64,000 nt of DNA from Planctomycetota bacterium (GTDB lineage: Bacteria > Planctomycetota > B15-G4). Both the position numbers and the translations under genes were made by a program. The stretch lies in assembly GCA_029259745.1 (NCBI GenBank), contig JAJDEO010000065.1, forward strand, positions 62,001 through 126,000. The letters are read 5' to 3'. The notes under the pieces were generated by a model. That model did no database searches. It had not been told where the DNA came from and saw nothing but the letters and a program-made list of their open reading frames with translations. Below are positions 24,762 to 34,888 of the stretch, piece by piece; position 1 is the first letter of the stretch, and each line of letters opens with the position of its first letter.

Positions 24762-26421
24762 CGCGGTCGCCGCGCCTGGATGCCCCGCCCTGCGCGGTCG
24801 ACGTCTCGCCACCCTTGCCAGACGCCTTGCCGCCGCCCTTGCCAGACGGCTTCTCACCGCCCATGCCGCCGCGATCGCCCTTCCTCTCACCGTCGCCGCC
24901 CATGCCGCCGCCCTGCTCGCCTACACCGGCGGGCGGGCCGCCGCCGCGCGAGGTATCTTTGGCCGGTGCGAGCTCGACGCCAGCGGGCGGCGAAAGCAGA
25001 ACGGTTTCACCCGCTTTGACGCCGTCGCTGATCTCAACCCACTTGCCGTCGTTCTGCCCGACGACAACCGGACGCTTGGTCGGGTTGCCCGCACCGGCGA
25101 CGAACGCCACAGGTGCGCCGCCGTCGAGGAAGACACTCTGCACGGGGATGTAGGTCACGTCGTGCAAGTCGTCGACGAGGATCTCGACGCTGCACGACAT
25201 CCCGGGGCGCATGCGCGGGTCGGGCTTCGTGAGCTTGACGACCGTGCGGTAGACGCGCGTGTCGGGATTGGCCCAGTACGAGTTCTGATCAGGGAGCACG
25301 GCCTTGAAGGTGACCTTGCCGGGGAAGGCCGCGCCGAGCGCGTCGATCGTGACGAGGCATTCCATGCCGACCTGCACCTTCTCGAGCACCGATTCGTGCA
25401 AGCTCACGTCGGCCGTGAAGCCCTCCGAAGACGGGATCGTGACGATGTCCTGGCGCTCGCGCACCGAGGCGCCTTCTTCCATCGGCTCACCACTGCCCCA
25501 GCGGCTGCGCTCGCGGGCGTAGACGACCATGCCCGCGACGGGCGCCTTGATCTTGCCCTTCGCGACCTGGCTGACGATCTTCTTGAGGTCGTCGCGCTCG
25601 AGGTTCGCCGTCGCCTGGGCGCTGAGCTTGTCGGCCTCGAAGTCGGCGATGCGTGCCTTGGCCTGGAGCTTGACGCGGACGAGTTCGCGATCGGCCTCCT
25701 CGACCGCCGCCTGCAGCTCGGTCTCACGGCGCGGGATCTCGTAGTTGACGAAGAGTTCCTTCGCGCGCTCGGCCTGGTTCAGCGTCACCTCGGCGCGCGT
25801 CTTGCTCAGACGATCGGCGTCGAGCTGGCTCTGCTCGAGGAATCCCTTCTCCGCGAGACGCTCCGACCACGCGAGGTCCTGCTTTGCGCGCGTGAGTTCC
25901 TCGTCGGCGATGAGAATGTCCTCGTCCTTCTTCTGCCGCTCCTGAGGCATGTCACCGTCGCGGTACTTCTCGAGGTCGAGCTTCGCGAAGTCGAGATCCT
26001 GCTGCGCCATCGCGATGTCACTCTGGTTCTGACTGACCTGGATGGCGTAGTTCTGCTCGGCCTTGATGAGCGTGGCCTCGGCGTTCTGGACCTTGATCTC
26101 CTGCTGGACACGCCGGTCTTCGAGCGACGCGGTATCCAGTTCGCAGAGCAGGTCGCCGGGCACGACGTGCACGCCTTCGTCGATGAGCCAGAGGACGGTT
26201 GATTGCCCCTCGATTTCACTCTTGAGCGTCACGCTCTCGGCGGCCTCGAGGTTCCCGCGCTCCATGACCGTGATGCGCAGGTCACCGAACTGGGCCACAG
26301 CTCCCTGGGTCGGCCCCGATTCCTCGGCACCGCTGTTGTTGATCTTCGACCACACGAACGGAGCAGCCGCGATGAGCGCGATCGGAACAAGCCAACGCAG
26401 CGGGGATCGCTTGGCGGTCAT
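24751..26421 (-). CDS. HlyD/MacA-family periplasmic adaptor with Gly/Lys-rich tail
   Basis: A 556-residue membrane fusion protein. Residues 8-26 are the N-terminal anchor. A split lipoyl-type domain (VTLKSEIEGQSTVLWLIDEG and later KIKAPVAGMVVYARE) flanks a long coiled coil of about 180 residues (roughly 105-290). The beta-barrel and membrane-proximal parts follow. The last 60 residues are low-complexity (repeated GGMGG and SGKGG with charged residues), which is not usual for MacA and may be a flexible tail. It links the MacB permease to the outer-membrane channel. It overlaps the TolC-like gene by 4 bp (ATGA). Confidence 0.92.
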   Translation of the reverse strand: MTAKRSPLRWLVPIALIAAAPFVWSKINNSGAEESGPTQGAVAQFGDLRITVMERGNLEAAESVTLKSEIEGQSTVLWLIDEGVHVVPGDLLCELDTASLEDRRVQQEIKVQNAEATLIKAEQNYAIQVSQNQSDIAMAQQDLDFAKLDLEKYRDGDMPQERQKKDEDILIADEELTRAKQDLAWSERLAEKGFLEQSQLDADRLSKTRAEVTLNQAERAKELFVNYEIPRRETELQAAVEEADRELVRVKLQAKARIADFEADKLSAQATANLERDDLKKIVSQVAKGKIKAPVAGMVVYARERSRWGSGEPMEEGASVRERQDIVTIPSSEGFTADVSLHESVLEKVQVGMECLVTIDALGAAFPGKVTFKAVLPDQNSYWANPDTRVYRTVVKLTKPDPRMRPGMSCSVEILVDDLHDVTYIPVQSVFLDGGAPVAFVAGAGNPTKRPVVVGQNDGKWVEISDGVKAGETVLLSPPAGVELAPAKDTSRGGGPPAGVGEQGGGMGGDGERKGDRGGMGGEKPSGKGGGKASGKGGETSTAQGGASRRGDRDAD

Positions 26422-28043
26422 GGCAACGTGTCCTGGGAGTAGAGCTCGACGGGCGAGAGATCGACCGTGATTCCTGCGGGTGTGACACGGAGCAACTCCA
26501 TGTCTTGGTACAGCTCGAGGCCGGAGAGGATGTAGCCCACGAGGGCTGCCGTGAGTGAGTTGCGCGCGAGCACGAGACTCTCCTGCGACTCGAGGACGTC
26601 ACGCGTATCGGCGCGGCCGGCCTCGAGGTTCAGTTCCGTGCTCTGCACGCGGCGCTCGGCGAGTTCGACGGCGCGGATCTGGATCTCATAGCTCTCGCGG
26701 GCGGCCTCGACGTCGCGGCGGTTGGCACGCACGCTCGCGATGATGTCGTCACGCGAGGCTTCGATGGCGCGCTTGGCGCGGTCGACGGCGATCAAGCTCG
26801 CGCGGTAGGCGTTGCGCTCCGGGAGCAGGTCGATCGGCCAGTCGATATCGATGCCGAAGGCCCAGGTGCGCAGCTCGCTGCTGTAGTCGTCGGGATCGTC
26901 GACGCGGCTCGAGTTCGTGTTGACGGCGAAGAAGTCGATGCCCGCGCGCAGGTTGTCGGCCGCGATGCGCGCGTCGAGCTCGATGTCCTCGAGTTGGTCG
27001 ACGATCGTCGCGTGGTCGAGGCGTTGCTCGAGGGCGACGTCGATGGCGAGGTCTTCGTCGATCTCGACGAGCAGAAACGGCCAGCGCTCGAGCATGAGCC
27101 AGTCGCCCTCTTCGATCGGCAGGGCGACTTCGGTCGGCAGGCCGAGGACGAACTTGAAGTCGTCGAGCGAGGCTTCGAGGTTCCGCAGAGCACCGATCAC
27201 ACGGTCGCGCGCGCGCAGCTCGTCCTGCGACGCTTGGTCGACCTGGATCTCGTTGAGCCGCCCCGCCTCGGCGAACGCTTCGTTACGTTCGCGCAGACGC
27301 GTCAGCCCGCGGAAGTTCTCCCGTTCGTTCTCGAGCGTGTCGCGCTGACGCAAGATCCCGAAGAACAGCGCGGCGATGTCCACGGCGAACGTGCGGCGGA
27401 AGCGTTCGTAGGAGCGCGCCTCGTAGACGACGTTGCGCTCGGCCTGCACGAGGTCTTCGGTGACGATCTCGCTGTCCGCCCCACGCCACAGCGGCTGCGT
27501 GATCGTCAGCACTGCGTTCGACGTGGCGTTCCAGGCACTGCGCCCGTCCACCGACACGATGCTCGTGCCGATGTCGGCCGCGATGACCATGCCCGTCTCG
27601 AAGAGCTTCGAGAGACCGAAGATGTTCGTCAGTCCCTTCGACGTCGTGCTGCCGCCGACCCCCGCGATGCTCGCCGCCGAGCTCGCGTCGCCGATGGCCG
27701 AGAAGGCCCAGCGCTCCAGCGTGAAGTCGAGCGCCGTGAGGTAGAGGTTTTCGCGCTCGGACTGGTAGTTGCGGCTGTTGTCCGCGGCGATGATCAGCAG
27801 GTCGGCCAGGTCGAGCGGCTCGAGTTCGGCACCGGCGATGAGTTCGTCCCGCAGGGCTTGGGCCGGTGAGTCGATCGTGAAGGGGTCGACAGCAAGCAGC
27901 TCGGCGCGCTTCTCGGCCACGACGGCGTAGACCTCGCCATCGGCCTCGACGACGAGCTCACTCGCCGTCCGGCAGCCGACGAGGCCCAATCCGAAAAAGG
28001 TCGCAACCGCGACATACCGTGGAAGAGCGTTCCAAGTGACCAT
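26418..28043 (-). CDS. TolC-like outer-membrane efflux lipoprotein
   Basis: A 541-residue protein from ATG 28043. The signal peptide ends in a lipobox (FFGLGLVGC), so the mature protein is probably lipid-modified. The body is mainly long alpha-helical hairpins with heptad-like RERNEAFAEAGRLNEIQVDQ and VELAERRVQSTELNLEAGRA, typical of the outer-membrane efflux protein family. It is first in the four-gene export operon, supplying the outer-membrane duct. An upstream start at 28202 is possible but would bury the lipobox, so it is rejected. Confidence 0.9.
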   Translation of the reverse strand: MVTWNALPRYVAVATFFGLGLVGCRTASELVVEADGEVYAVVAEKRAELLAVDPFTIDSPAQALRDELIAGAELEPLDLADLLIIAADNSRNYQSERENLYLTALDFTLERWAFSAIGDASSAASIAGVGGSTTSKGLTNIFGLSKLFETGMVIAADIGTSIVSVDGRSAWNATSNAVLTITQPLWRGADSEIVTEDLVQAERNVVYEARSYERFRRTFAVDIAALFFGILRQRDTLENERENFRGLTRLRERNEAFAEAGRLNEIQVDQASQDELRARDRVIGALRNLEASLDDFKFVLGLPTEVALPIEEGDWLMLERWPFLLVEIDEDLAIDVALEQRLDHATIVDQLEDIELDARIAADNLRAGIDFFAVNTNSSRVDDPDDYSSELRTWAFGIDIDWPIDLLPERNAYRASLIAVDRAKRAIEASRDDIIASVRANRRDVEAARESYEIQIRAVELAERRVQSTELNLEAGRADTRDVLESQESLVLARNSLTAALVGYILSGLELYQDMELLRVTPAGITVDLSPVELYSQDTLP

Positions 28044-28377
28044 GGGCGGCAAGTCGGGGGGCCGGCGGAACGAGGTCGCGCCGAGATGGGGACAGGAACA
28101 AGCCTTCAAGATAGACCAAGCGGAACGGCTCCGCCCCTCGATCTTCCCCCAGTCGCGCCCTCTGACGGGCATTTCCCGACATGCGTCGCTCAGCCTCGTC
28201 ACCGGCGCTCACTCGTCCCGCAAGCGGGACGCAGCAACGCGGAAGTCATAGGCGCACCGACGCCAGTGCCAAAGCGTCGCTGCGGACGCCGAGGCTGGAT
28301 GTCGGCGGTCGGGACGAGCACGCGGCCGGCAGTCCGAGCACGAGATTCGCGCGGGTTTCCGCGGGATCGGTCGAGGC
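28044..28377. other. Intergenic region upstream of the export operon
   Basis: This 334-bp gap should hold the promoter of the efflux operon and the 3' end of the BNR-protein transcript. A compact inverted repeat GTCCCGCAAGCGGGAC lies at 28215-28230 and could be a small terminator hairpin. No gene is visible. Confidence 0.4.
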
Positions 28378-31300
28378 TCAGCGGCGGTCGGTCCAGGGGG
28401 CACCGGCGGTGTCGAGACGTTCGCGGAGGGCGGGCAGCGACTCGTCGACGAGCACGTCGACCTCGGCGCGGAGCTGCGTGAGGCCGCGCTCGGCGATGTC
28501 GGCGGCGTCGGTGTGCGTGGGCGTCGGGCCGTAGCTCGTCGTGCCCGAGAACGCGAAACCGAGCCGCGACTGGATCGGCACGGGCGCTTGGACGTTGTAG
28601 ATCCCGTGACGATTGTCACCCGAGAGGCGCAGACGCACGTCGGCGATCTGCGCTTCGAGCTCGCGCACCGTCGAGAAGATCGCGCTCGTGTCGCCGGGCG
28701 TGCGCTGCAGGACGCCGCGCACGTCGGCGAGTTCGTCGGACGCCTCGCTGAGGTCGTGACGCAGGAGCGTCGAGATGCTCGACAGCTCGGCGAGTCGCTC
28801 GGCGAAGGCCGCGACGTCCGCCGGTGACGCGCCGGGCAACGCCCCGCTCGTCCGCAACGGCACGACCTCGAACGACTGCTCGAGCCCGAGGTCGACGAAC
28901 TCGTCACCCACGCGCTTCGACATCGACACCGTGTACGTTCCCGGCAGCACGTCGACGTTCCCCGCGTTGCCCGAGCCATCACTCCACGGCGCCGTCGACG
29001 CACGCCGCAGATCCCAAGCGACGCGATGGAAGCCCTTGCCCATCGGCGCGTGGATCTCGCGCACGAAACCGCCCTCGGCATCCGTGATCGTCAGGATGAT
29101 CGTCGGGTCGAGCTCGCGATCTTCTTCGCGCAACGCTTCCCAACCGGGGTACGGCGTGTCGCCGCCGTCCTTGGCGATCTTCTTCTCGTCGCCGCGCCGC
29201 TGGGCCTTGGCCGTCTTCGCGCCTTCCTTGAGGTAGTAGGTGAAGACGGCGCCGTAGGGCGGGTTGTCGGCCGTGTAGTAGGTGGCGCCTTGACTGGCCT
29301 TGCGTCCCCCGCCGAGCGGACGACGCTGGCTGTACTGCAACGCCGCGCGCGGCTTGAAGAGCAGGGCGTCGCGCTCGAGCGCCTCGGCGTCGACATCGCG
29401 CAGCGGCGAGTAGTCGTCGAAGATGAAGAAGCCGCGCCCGAACGTCGCGCCGATGAGATCGTTCTCGCGCTTCTGGATGGCGAGGTCGCGGAAGGAGATC
29501 GTCGGGACGCCGCCGGTCAGTTCGATCCAGTGCTCGCCGGCATCGACGGTGAAGAAGACGCCGAACTCGGTGCCGAGGAAGAACAGCTCGGGGTCGACAT
29601 GATCTTGGACGATGCGCCAGAGCACGTGGCGTTCGGGCAGGTCGCCGACCATCGACGTCCACGTTTGTCCGCGGTCGTTGCTCTTCATGAGGTACGGCGC
29701 GAAGTCACCCGACTTGTGGTCGTCGACGACCAGGTAGACCGTGTCGACATCGTGCAGGTCGGCCTTGATGTCGTTGACGAAGAAGAAATCGGGAGCGCCG
29801 GGCAGCGCGTCGCGCTTGCGCCAGCTCGCACCGCCGTCTTCGGTGATCGCGATATGCCCGTCGTCGGTGCCCGCGTAGATCAGCGCGGGATCGATCGGCG
29901 ACTGCGACAGCGACGTGATCGTGCCGTACTCCGACATCGCGTAGAGGTCCCACGTCGACTCGAGACTCCACACGCGGCCCATCATCGGCAGCGTCAGGCG
30001 ATCGAGGTTGCGCGTGAGGTCGTCGCTGATCGGCTCCCAGGAATCGCCGCGATCGGGGCTGCGCCAGACGCGCTGACTCGCGAAGAAGAGCACGGCCGGG
30101 TCGTGCGGGCTGACGAGGATCGGGGAGTCCCAGTTGTGTCGCTCGTTGGGCTCGCCGTCGCGCGGCTGCGGCTTGATGTAGACGTTCTCGCCCGTGATCC
30201 GGTCGTGGCGCATGAGGTTCCCGCGCTGCCACTCGGCATAGACGATGTTCGGGTTCGTCGGGTCGGTGGCGGGCTGGTGACCGTCGCCGCCGAGGATGAT
30301 CTGCCAGTCGCTGTTGCGGATGCCGTTGACACTGTCGGTGCGTGACGGACCGCTCTGCGTGCTGTTGTCCTGCGTGCCGCCGACGAGGTTGTAGAAGGGC
30401 AGGTCGTTGTCGACGGCCACCTTGTAGAACTGCGTGACGGGCAGGTTCTCGGTGTAGTCCCAGTTCTTGCCGAGGTCCCAGCTCTGGTAGAGCCCGCCGT
30501 CGCAGCCGACGAGCAGGTAGTCGGGGTCGTTCGGATCGAAGGCCATCGCGTGGTTGTCGACGTGCTTGTCCTTCTCGCCGACGCGGTCGAAGTTCTTGCC
30601 GCCGTCGTGCGTGACGGCGAGACGCACGTCCATGTGGTAGACGCGATCGAAGACGTGCGGACAGGCGAAGAGCTCCTGGTAGTAGTGCGGGCCCGTGCCA
30701 CCGGCGGTGTAGTCGCTCTGCTTGGTCCAGCTCGCGCCGCCGTTGGCCGAGCGCCAGAAGCCGCCCTTGCGATCGGGCAGCTCGATCGTCGCGTAGACGA
30801 CGTTGGTGTCGTGCGGTGACATCGCGAGGCCGATGCGACCCTTGTCGCCGCCGGGGATGCCCGACTTCAGTTCGCGCCACGTCGCGCCGCCGTCCGTCGA
30901 CTTGTGGATCCCCGACTTCGGGCCACCGTTCATGAGTGCGGCGACGTTGCGGAAACGCTGGTGCATCGCCGCGTAGAGGACGTCGGGGTTGCTCGGGTCC
31001 ATGACGACTTCGTTGGCGCCCATGTACTCGTCGTCGCCGATGAGTCGTTCCCAAGTCTCACCGCCGTCGGTCGTCTTGTAGACACCGCGCTCACCGCCGG
31101 CCGACCACAGCGGACCCTGGGCCGCGACGAACACCGTGTTCGAGTCGCCGGGGTGGACGATGATCGAGCCGATGCGCTCGGAGTGCTCCAGGCCGCGCTT
31201 CTTCCAGCTCGCGCCGCCGTCGTCGCTGCGGTAAATGCCGTCGCCGTAGCCGACGTGACGCCCGCCGACGTTCTCGCCCGTCCCGACCCAGATCGTGCTC

Positions 31301-31680
31301 GGGTTGCTCGGGTCGAGGGCGAGGCAGCCGATCGAGTAGGACGACTGACCGTCGAAGATCGGCGACCAGGTCGTGCCGGCGTTGGTCGTCTTCCAGACAC
31401 CGCCCGAGCCGACGGCGACATACCAGACGCTTTGGTCGTCGGGATGTACGACGATGTCGGCGATACGCCCCGACATGAACGCCGGCCCCAGCGCGCGCAG
31501 CTTGAGCCCCGAGAAGGTCGACGACTTCAGCGGGTTCTTGTCGTCGGCTTCGTCGGCGTCCTCGTCTTCATCGCCGACCTGTTCCTCCACCGCCGGCTCG
31601 TCGTCCGGCTCCTGGGCGAAGGTGAACGACGCGCTACCGAAGAGCAGCGCGAGAAGCACGAGCAGAGACGACGAACGCAT
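28378..31680 (-). CDS. Secreted BNR-repeat/VPS10-type beta-propeller protein (1100 aa)
   Basis: A signal peptide (MRSSSLLVLLALLFGSASFTFA) is followed by an acidic linker (residues 24-48) and then about 700 residues of beta-propeller with many Asp-box motifs (SDDGGASW, TTDGGETW, STDGGATW, SPDRGDSW, TEDGGASW, SNDRGQTW). Such sortilin/VPS10- or sialidase-like propellers are often annotated as glycosyl hydrolases, but I cannot point to catalytic residues. A C-terminal helical region (about 960-1090) follows a small beta domain. Probably extracellular or periplasmic, with a binding or hydrolytic role unknown. It is transcribed alone, upstream of the efflux operon on the same strand. Confidence 0.9.
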   Translation of the reverse strand: MRSSSLLVLLALLFGSASFTFAQEPDDEPAVEEQVGDEDEDADEADDKNPLKSSTFSGLKLRALGPAFMSGRIADIVVHPDDQSVWYVAVGSGGVWKTTNAGTTWSPIFDGQSSYSIGCLALDPSNPSTIWVGTGENVGGRHVGYGDGIYRSDDGGASWKKRGLEHSERIGSIIVHPGDSNTVFVAAQGPLWSAGGERGVYKTTDGGETWERLIGDDEYMGANEVVMDPSNPDVLYAAMHQRFRNVAALMNGGPKSGIHKSTDGGATWRELKSGIPGGDKGRIGLAMSPHDTNVVYATIELPDRKGGFWRSANGGASWTKQSDYTAGGTGPHYYQELFACPHVFDRVYHMDVRLAVTHDGGKNFDRVGEKDKHVDNHAMAFDPNDPDYLLVGCDGGLYQSWDLGKNWDYTENLPVTQFYKVAVDNDLPFYNLVGGTQDNSTQSGPSRTDSVNGIRNSDWQIILGGDGHQPATDPTNPNIVYAEWQRGNLMRHDRITGENVYIKPQPRDGEPNERHNWDSPILVSPHDPAVLFFASQRVWRSPDRGDSWEPISDDLTRNLDRLTLPMMGRVWSLESTWDLYAMSEYGTITSLSQSPIDPALIYAGTDDGHIAITEDGGASWRKRDALPGAPDFFFVNDIKADLHDVDTVYLVVDDHKSGDFAPYLMKSNDRGQTWTSMVGDLPERHVLWRIVQDHVDPELFFLGTEFGVFFTVDAGEHWIELTGGVPTISFRDLAIQKRENDLIGATFGRGFFIFDDYSPLRDVDAEALERDALLFKPRAALQYSQRRPLGGGRKASQGATYYTADNPPYGAVFTYYLKEGAKTAKAQRRGDEKKIAKDGGDTPYPGWEALREEDRELDPTIILTITDAEGGFVREIHAPMGKGFHRVAWDLRRASTAPWSDGSGNAGNVDVLPGTYTVSMSKRVGDEFVDLGLEQSFEVVPLRTSGALPGASPADVAAFAERLAELSSISTLLRHDLSEASDELADVRGVLQRTPGDTSAIFSTVRELEAQIADVRLRLSGDNRHGIYNVQAPVPIQSRLGFAFSGTTSYGPTPTHTDAADIAERGLTQLRAEVDVLVDESLPALRERLDTAGAPWTDRR

Positions 31681-31967
31681 GGCGAACTCGCAGTAAGGGA
31701 CGCAGCGGGGGAACGCGGGAAAGACCGCCGACGATCATGCCCGAACGGCGCGGGCGTTGACGAGGGAGTTCCGCCGTGACGCCACAGGGTGTGGAGATCG
31801 CAGGGTGAACACACGGGACGACCGTCCGTGATCCGAGCATCGGTCCCACGAGCGCGTCATTCGTCGCGCCAACAGTGTTCGGCTTATGAAACGGGGGGCG
31901 TCTCGAAGCCGTGCGAGACGCGTGGTGAAGGACGACGCGAGCGAGTTGGCAGCTCGCGGCGACGTCG

Positions 31968-32471
31968 TCAGGCCGGCGAACCGCCTCGGCCTGGAGCGAC
32001 AGCGGAGACATCGACAGCTTCACACGTCACCGCGGTGGTCACGGAGTTGGCGATGAAGCACTGGTCGTGCGCCTCATGGTGCAGCGCGTCGTGCTCGGCG
32101 CTCGAGGGCCGCATATCACCGGCGAAACTGACGTGCGGACGGAGCGTGACGCGCGTGATGGCGACCCGACCGTCGGAGTTCTTACCCAGCTCCCCCACGG
32201 CCTCATCGCGGTACTGCTCGACGACGAAACCTCGCTTGGCGGCGAGAGCGAGGAACCAGAGCATGTGACAGCTCGACAAGGACGCGACGAACGCCTCCTC
32301 GGGATCCACGGCAGAGGCCACGGAGAGCGGGGCGGGAACGACATCCGGCGAGGCAGACGCCGAAACACGCGCACCGCCATCGAACTCCCAAAGGTGCCCG
32401 CGGCTGTAGCGGTTGTCCGTGAAGGCAGCGCCATCACGTTCCCAGGAGATCACTGCGGTGTGGTTGCTCAT
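31968..32471 (-). CDS. OsmC/Ohr-family peroxiredoxin-like protein
   Basis: A 167-residue protein. ATG 32471 is chosen because AGGGA lies about 6 nt upstream; an upstream ATG at 32489 is possible. It has the family's two redox cysteines: SLSSCHMLWFLALAAKRGF and HDQCFIANSV. OsmC-like proteins reduce organic hydroperoxides with thiol partners in the cytosol. A thioredoxin-fold gene lies 57 nt upstream on the same strand, so the two may work together in oxidant defence. Confidence 0.93.
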   Translation of the reverse strand: MSNHTAVISWERDGAAFTDNRYSRGHLWEFDGGARVSASASPDVVPAPLSVASAVDPEEAFVASLSSCHMLWFLALAAKRGFVVEQYRDEAVGELGKNSDGRVAITRVTLRPHVSFAGDMRPSSAEHDALHHEAHDQCFIANSVTTAVTCEAVDVSAVAPGRGGSPA

Positions 32472-32528
32472 GCGGTTCCCTTTCGGCATAGCTCGGCGCG
32501 TTCGTCACGATGAACCCTCAGCAGCCTG

Positions 32529-33023
32529 CTAGTCGCGAGCGGCATCGAGCACATCGAGGAAGTCAGCCTTGCTCAGGCCCCCGGGGATCTGCTGCATGAC
32601 GTTCCCCTGCGCGTCCGTGACGATGGTCGTCGGCGTGATCCCGACTTGATAGCGAGTCAAAGCGGCCACCGAATCTGGGTCATCGACGTCGATCGTCACG
32701 GGAACAAACTCTGCGTTGACGGCTGTCGTCACCTCGTCATCCGCCCAGACGTTGCGCTTCATGATCCGACACGGAACGCACCACGCTCCGGTGAAGAACA
32801 GGATCATGGGCTTGTCGGACGCCGACGCCTGCGCCTGTCCCGCCGAGTAGCTGTCAGCCCATTCGATGGTGTTGGAAGGAACGTAGAACGAGTACCAAGC
32901 GTAGCCGAGCGAGCCAACGAGGAACGCAAGCCAGAAGACCCGCCAGAACGCGTGGGACTTGCCGCCGTCGGATGGCGCTGAGGGCTCAGAGGACGATGAG
33001 ACCGGGCGGGGTGTGTCGCTCAT
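32529..33023 (-). CDS. Membrane-anchored thioredoxin-like protein
   Basis: A 164-residue protein from ATG 33023 (an ATG 12 nt upstream is possible). After a serine/proline-rich cytosolic start there is one membrane helix (AFWRVFWLAFLVGSLGYAW, about 25-45), then a thioredoxin domain with WCVPC in FFTGAWCVPCRIMKRNVW and the cis-proline region GITPTTIV. The topology puts the redox site outside the cytoplasm. It probably reduces or exchanges disulfides of exported proteins. It is followed by the OsmC gene on the same strand. Confidence 0.9.
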   Translation of the reverse strand: MSDTPRPVSSSSEPSAPSDGGKSHAFWRVFWLAFLVGSLGYAWYSFYVPSNTIEWADSYSAGQAQASASDKPMILFFTGAWCVPCRIMKRNVWADDEVTTAVNAEFVPVTIDVDDPDSVAALTRYQVGITPTTIVTDAQGNVMQQIPGGLSKADFLDVLDAARD

Positions 33024-33728
33024 GGTGTCGCGCATGTTCAGAGTCAGGATGCGTGGATTCGCGTGAACGATAACCCGCGCGGCGCTGTCGTTGGAGCGCG
33101 CTGTCACCCTCCCTGGGGATCAGCGGTCAAGGCCGCACCGCCATCGACATCGCCGATCGCAAGGTGCACGCATGCGTGCCGGTCGACAGTGTCGCCCAGG
33201 AGGGAAGCGGCCCCGCCAGAACGTTGAGCTGCACAGCTAAGTAGTTACTCAGCAGCAAGCTCTTCAACTTGGGCGTAGAGCTGGTCGCGCATGGCTTTGG
33301 ACCGGGCGTGATACACGGCTCCGCATTGCGCTGCGGGTAAGCGTGATACACGGCGCGGCGTAGGCGCGAGACACGACTACCAACCAAGAGGGACGACCTC
33401 GGCCCCCTCGCCGCCGCACGCGCGGCCTGGCCACCTGCGCAGCGCTCTCAGATCTCGCAGCCGACCGTCCCCGAGGATCATCGATCCTGCGTGCGCTCCA
33501 GGTCGTGACGATCGAAGCTCTGGGCCGAGCACAATCGCCCCAACCCACGTCGACTTGTCGCTCCGTTCAACGACCGGCGCCCACCGAGCCGTCGTCGGGC
33601 GACGGGGACGGCGGCAGCGACTTCACGCCGCTCGCACCGTCGTCACGCGATCCCACCGACGCCACGAGGCGTGCCTGAGCGCCGACGTCCCCGTCGCCCG
33701 ACGACGGCGGACCAGCACACCCACCCCG
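33024..33728. other. 700-bp gap with a possible gene relic and short direct repeats
   Basis: There is no convincing full gene. On the minus strand near 33245-33320 a frame reads AVYHARSKAMRDQLYAQVEE and ends LAAE then stop, which looks like the C-terminus of a lost gene. The 13-mer CGTGATACACGGC occurs twice about 40 bp apart. A small inverted repeat (AGGATCATCGATCCT) lies near 33474-33488. Confidence 0.35.
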
Positions 33729-34841
33729 TCACTCACCCGCCGCAACCTCCTCCGCCACCACCGGAGCACAAGCCACCCCCATCCCCCCGAATCCCGCCAA
33801 CAGCTCCGTCCGCCCATCCAACCGCCGCCGCGTCGCCGCCCCCAGATGCTGCCCACCAGGAAACCCCATCACCCCCGCCCAGTGATGCTCCACAGTCCAG
33901 TCGTCATGCCCAATGATCTCGCGCGCAGCAGCCTCGAGGTAATGGCGGACGGCGGCCGTCGGCGCGAGGTCGAACAACGCTTCTTCGCGTCGGAAGTGCT
34001 GCCGTCCGCCGCCGATCAGGAAACGCCCGTCCACGCGCCGGAAGTAGTCGTAGCCGCCGTCGCGATAGCCGAGCAGTGGGTCGGTCGCACAGCGCGTCAG
34101 CGGGGACGTCACGATGATCTGGCCGCGTCCCGGTTCGATGTCCGACTCCGCGAGCAGTGAACGCGTCGCGGCGTTGGTGCAGACGTAGCCTGCGCCGTAG
34201 CGCAGCGTTTCGATCTTGCCGACGTGCTGAACCCGCGCGACACCCGCCGTGATCTCCACGACATCCGCGCCGTACGCCCACGTCACCCCGCGCGCCGCCG
34301 CGCGTACCGCCTCGAGCACGCACACCGGATGCAGCCCGCCGTCCTCGACGTTCACGAACCGCGTCGTCGTCTCGCCCATGAAGCAAACCTCACGCTCGAC
34401 GAACACCTCCCTGCCCGCACGCGCGTTCAACCGCTCGGCAAGAGCGCGCTTCTCGTCCGTCAACTCGTCGGCATCGAACGACCCGCACGGCGCCTCCAGC
34501 TGATCACCCAACCGCGCGCGCACCAACGCCACGCCGCGCCGCCGCCGCTCGAACGACGCCAGCACGACCTCCTCGCCGACGTCCCCCGCGTCATCGAGCA
34601 TCTCACTCACATGCCCGCACGTGAGGAACCCCGCGTTGCGTGAGCTCGCCCCGAGGCCGAAGACGTCGCGCTCGACGACGAGGATCGACGCGCCGGGCCG
34701 CGCCTCCGAGAGAAACAGCGCCAGCCAGCTCCCCATGAACCCCGCACCGACGATCAGCACGTCGACATCAGCGGGCAGCGGCGCAGGTGGAACGGCGTCG
34801 GGAAGCGCGTCTTCCCAATAGGAGAGTGATCGCGTGGTCAT
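33729..34841 (-). CDS. FAD-dependent oxidoreductase (DAO family)
   Basis: A 370-residue protein from ATG 34841. The dinucleotide-binding loop is VLIVGAGFMGSWLALFLSE, followed by VVERDVFGLGASSRNAGF, a pattern of D-amino-acid-oxidase-like flavoproteins. The C-terminus has FAGFGGMGVACAPVVAEEV-like FAD contacts. It probably oxidises an amine or amino acid; the substrate is unknown. The open frame extends far upstream, but that part is antisense to the peptidase gene and has no family similarity. It is divergent from the M3 peptidase, 60 bp apart. Confidence 0.9.
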   Translation of the reverse strand: MTTRSLSYWEDALPDAVPPAPLPADVDVLIVGAGFMGSWLALFLSEARPGASILVVERDVFGLGASSRNAGFLTCGHVSEMLDDAGDVGEEVVLASFERRRRGVALVRARLGDQLEAPCGSFDADELTDEKRALAERLNARAGREVFVEREVCFMGETTTRFVNVEDGGLHPVCVLEAVRAAARGVTWAYGADVVEITAGVARVQHVGKIETLRYGAGYVCTNAATRSLLAESDIEPGRGQIIVTSPLTRCATDPLLGYRDGGYDYFRRVDGRFLIGGGRQHFRREEALFDLAPTAAVRHYLEAAAREIIGHDDWTVEHHWAGVMGFPGGQHLGAATRRRLDGRTELLAGFGGMGVACAPVVAEEVAAGE

Positions 34842-34888
34842 GTCGCCACCGTGCCATGGCGGCGTCGCGGCGCCAAGTGAGCGGGTGC

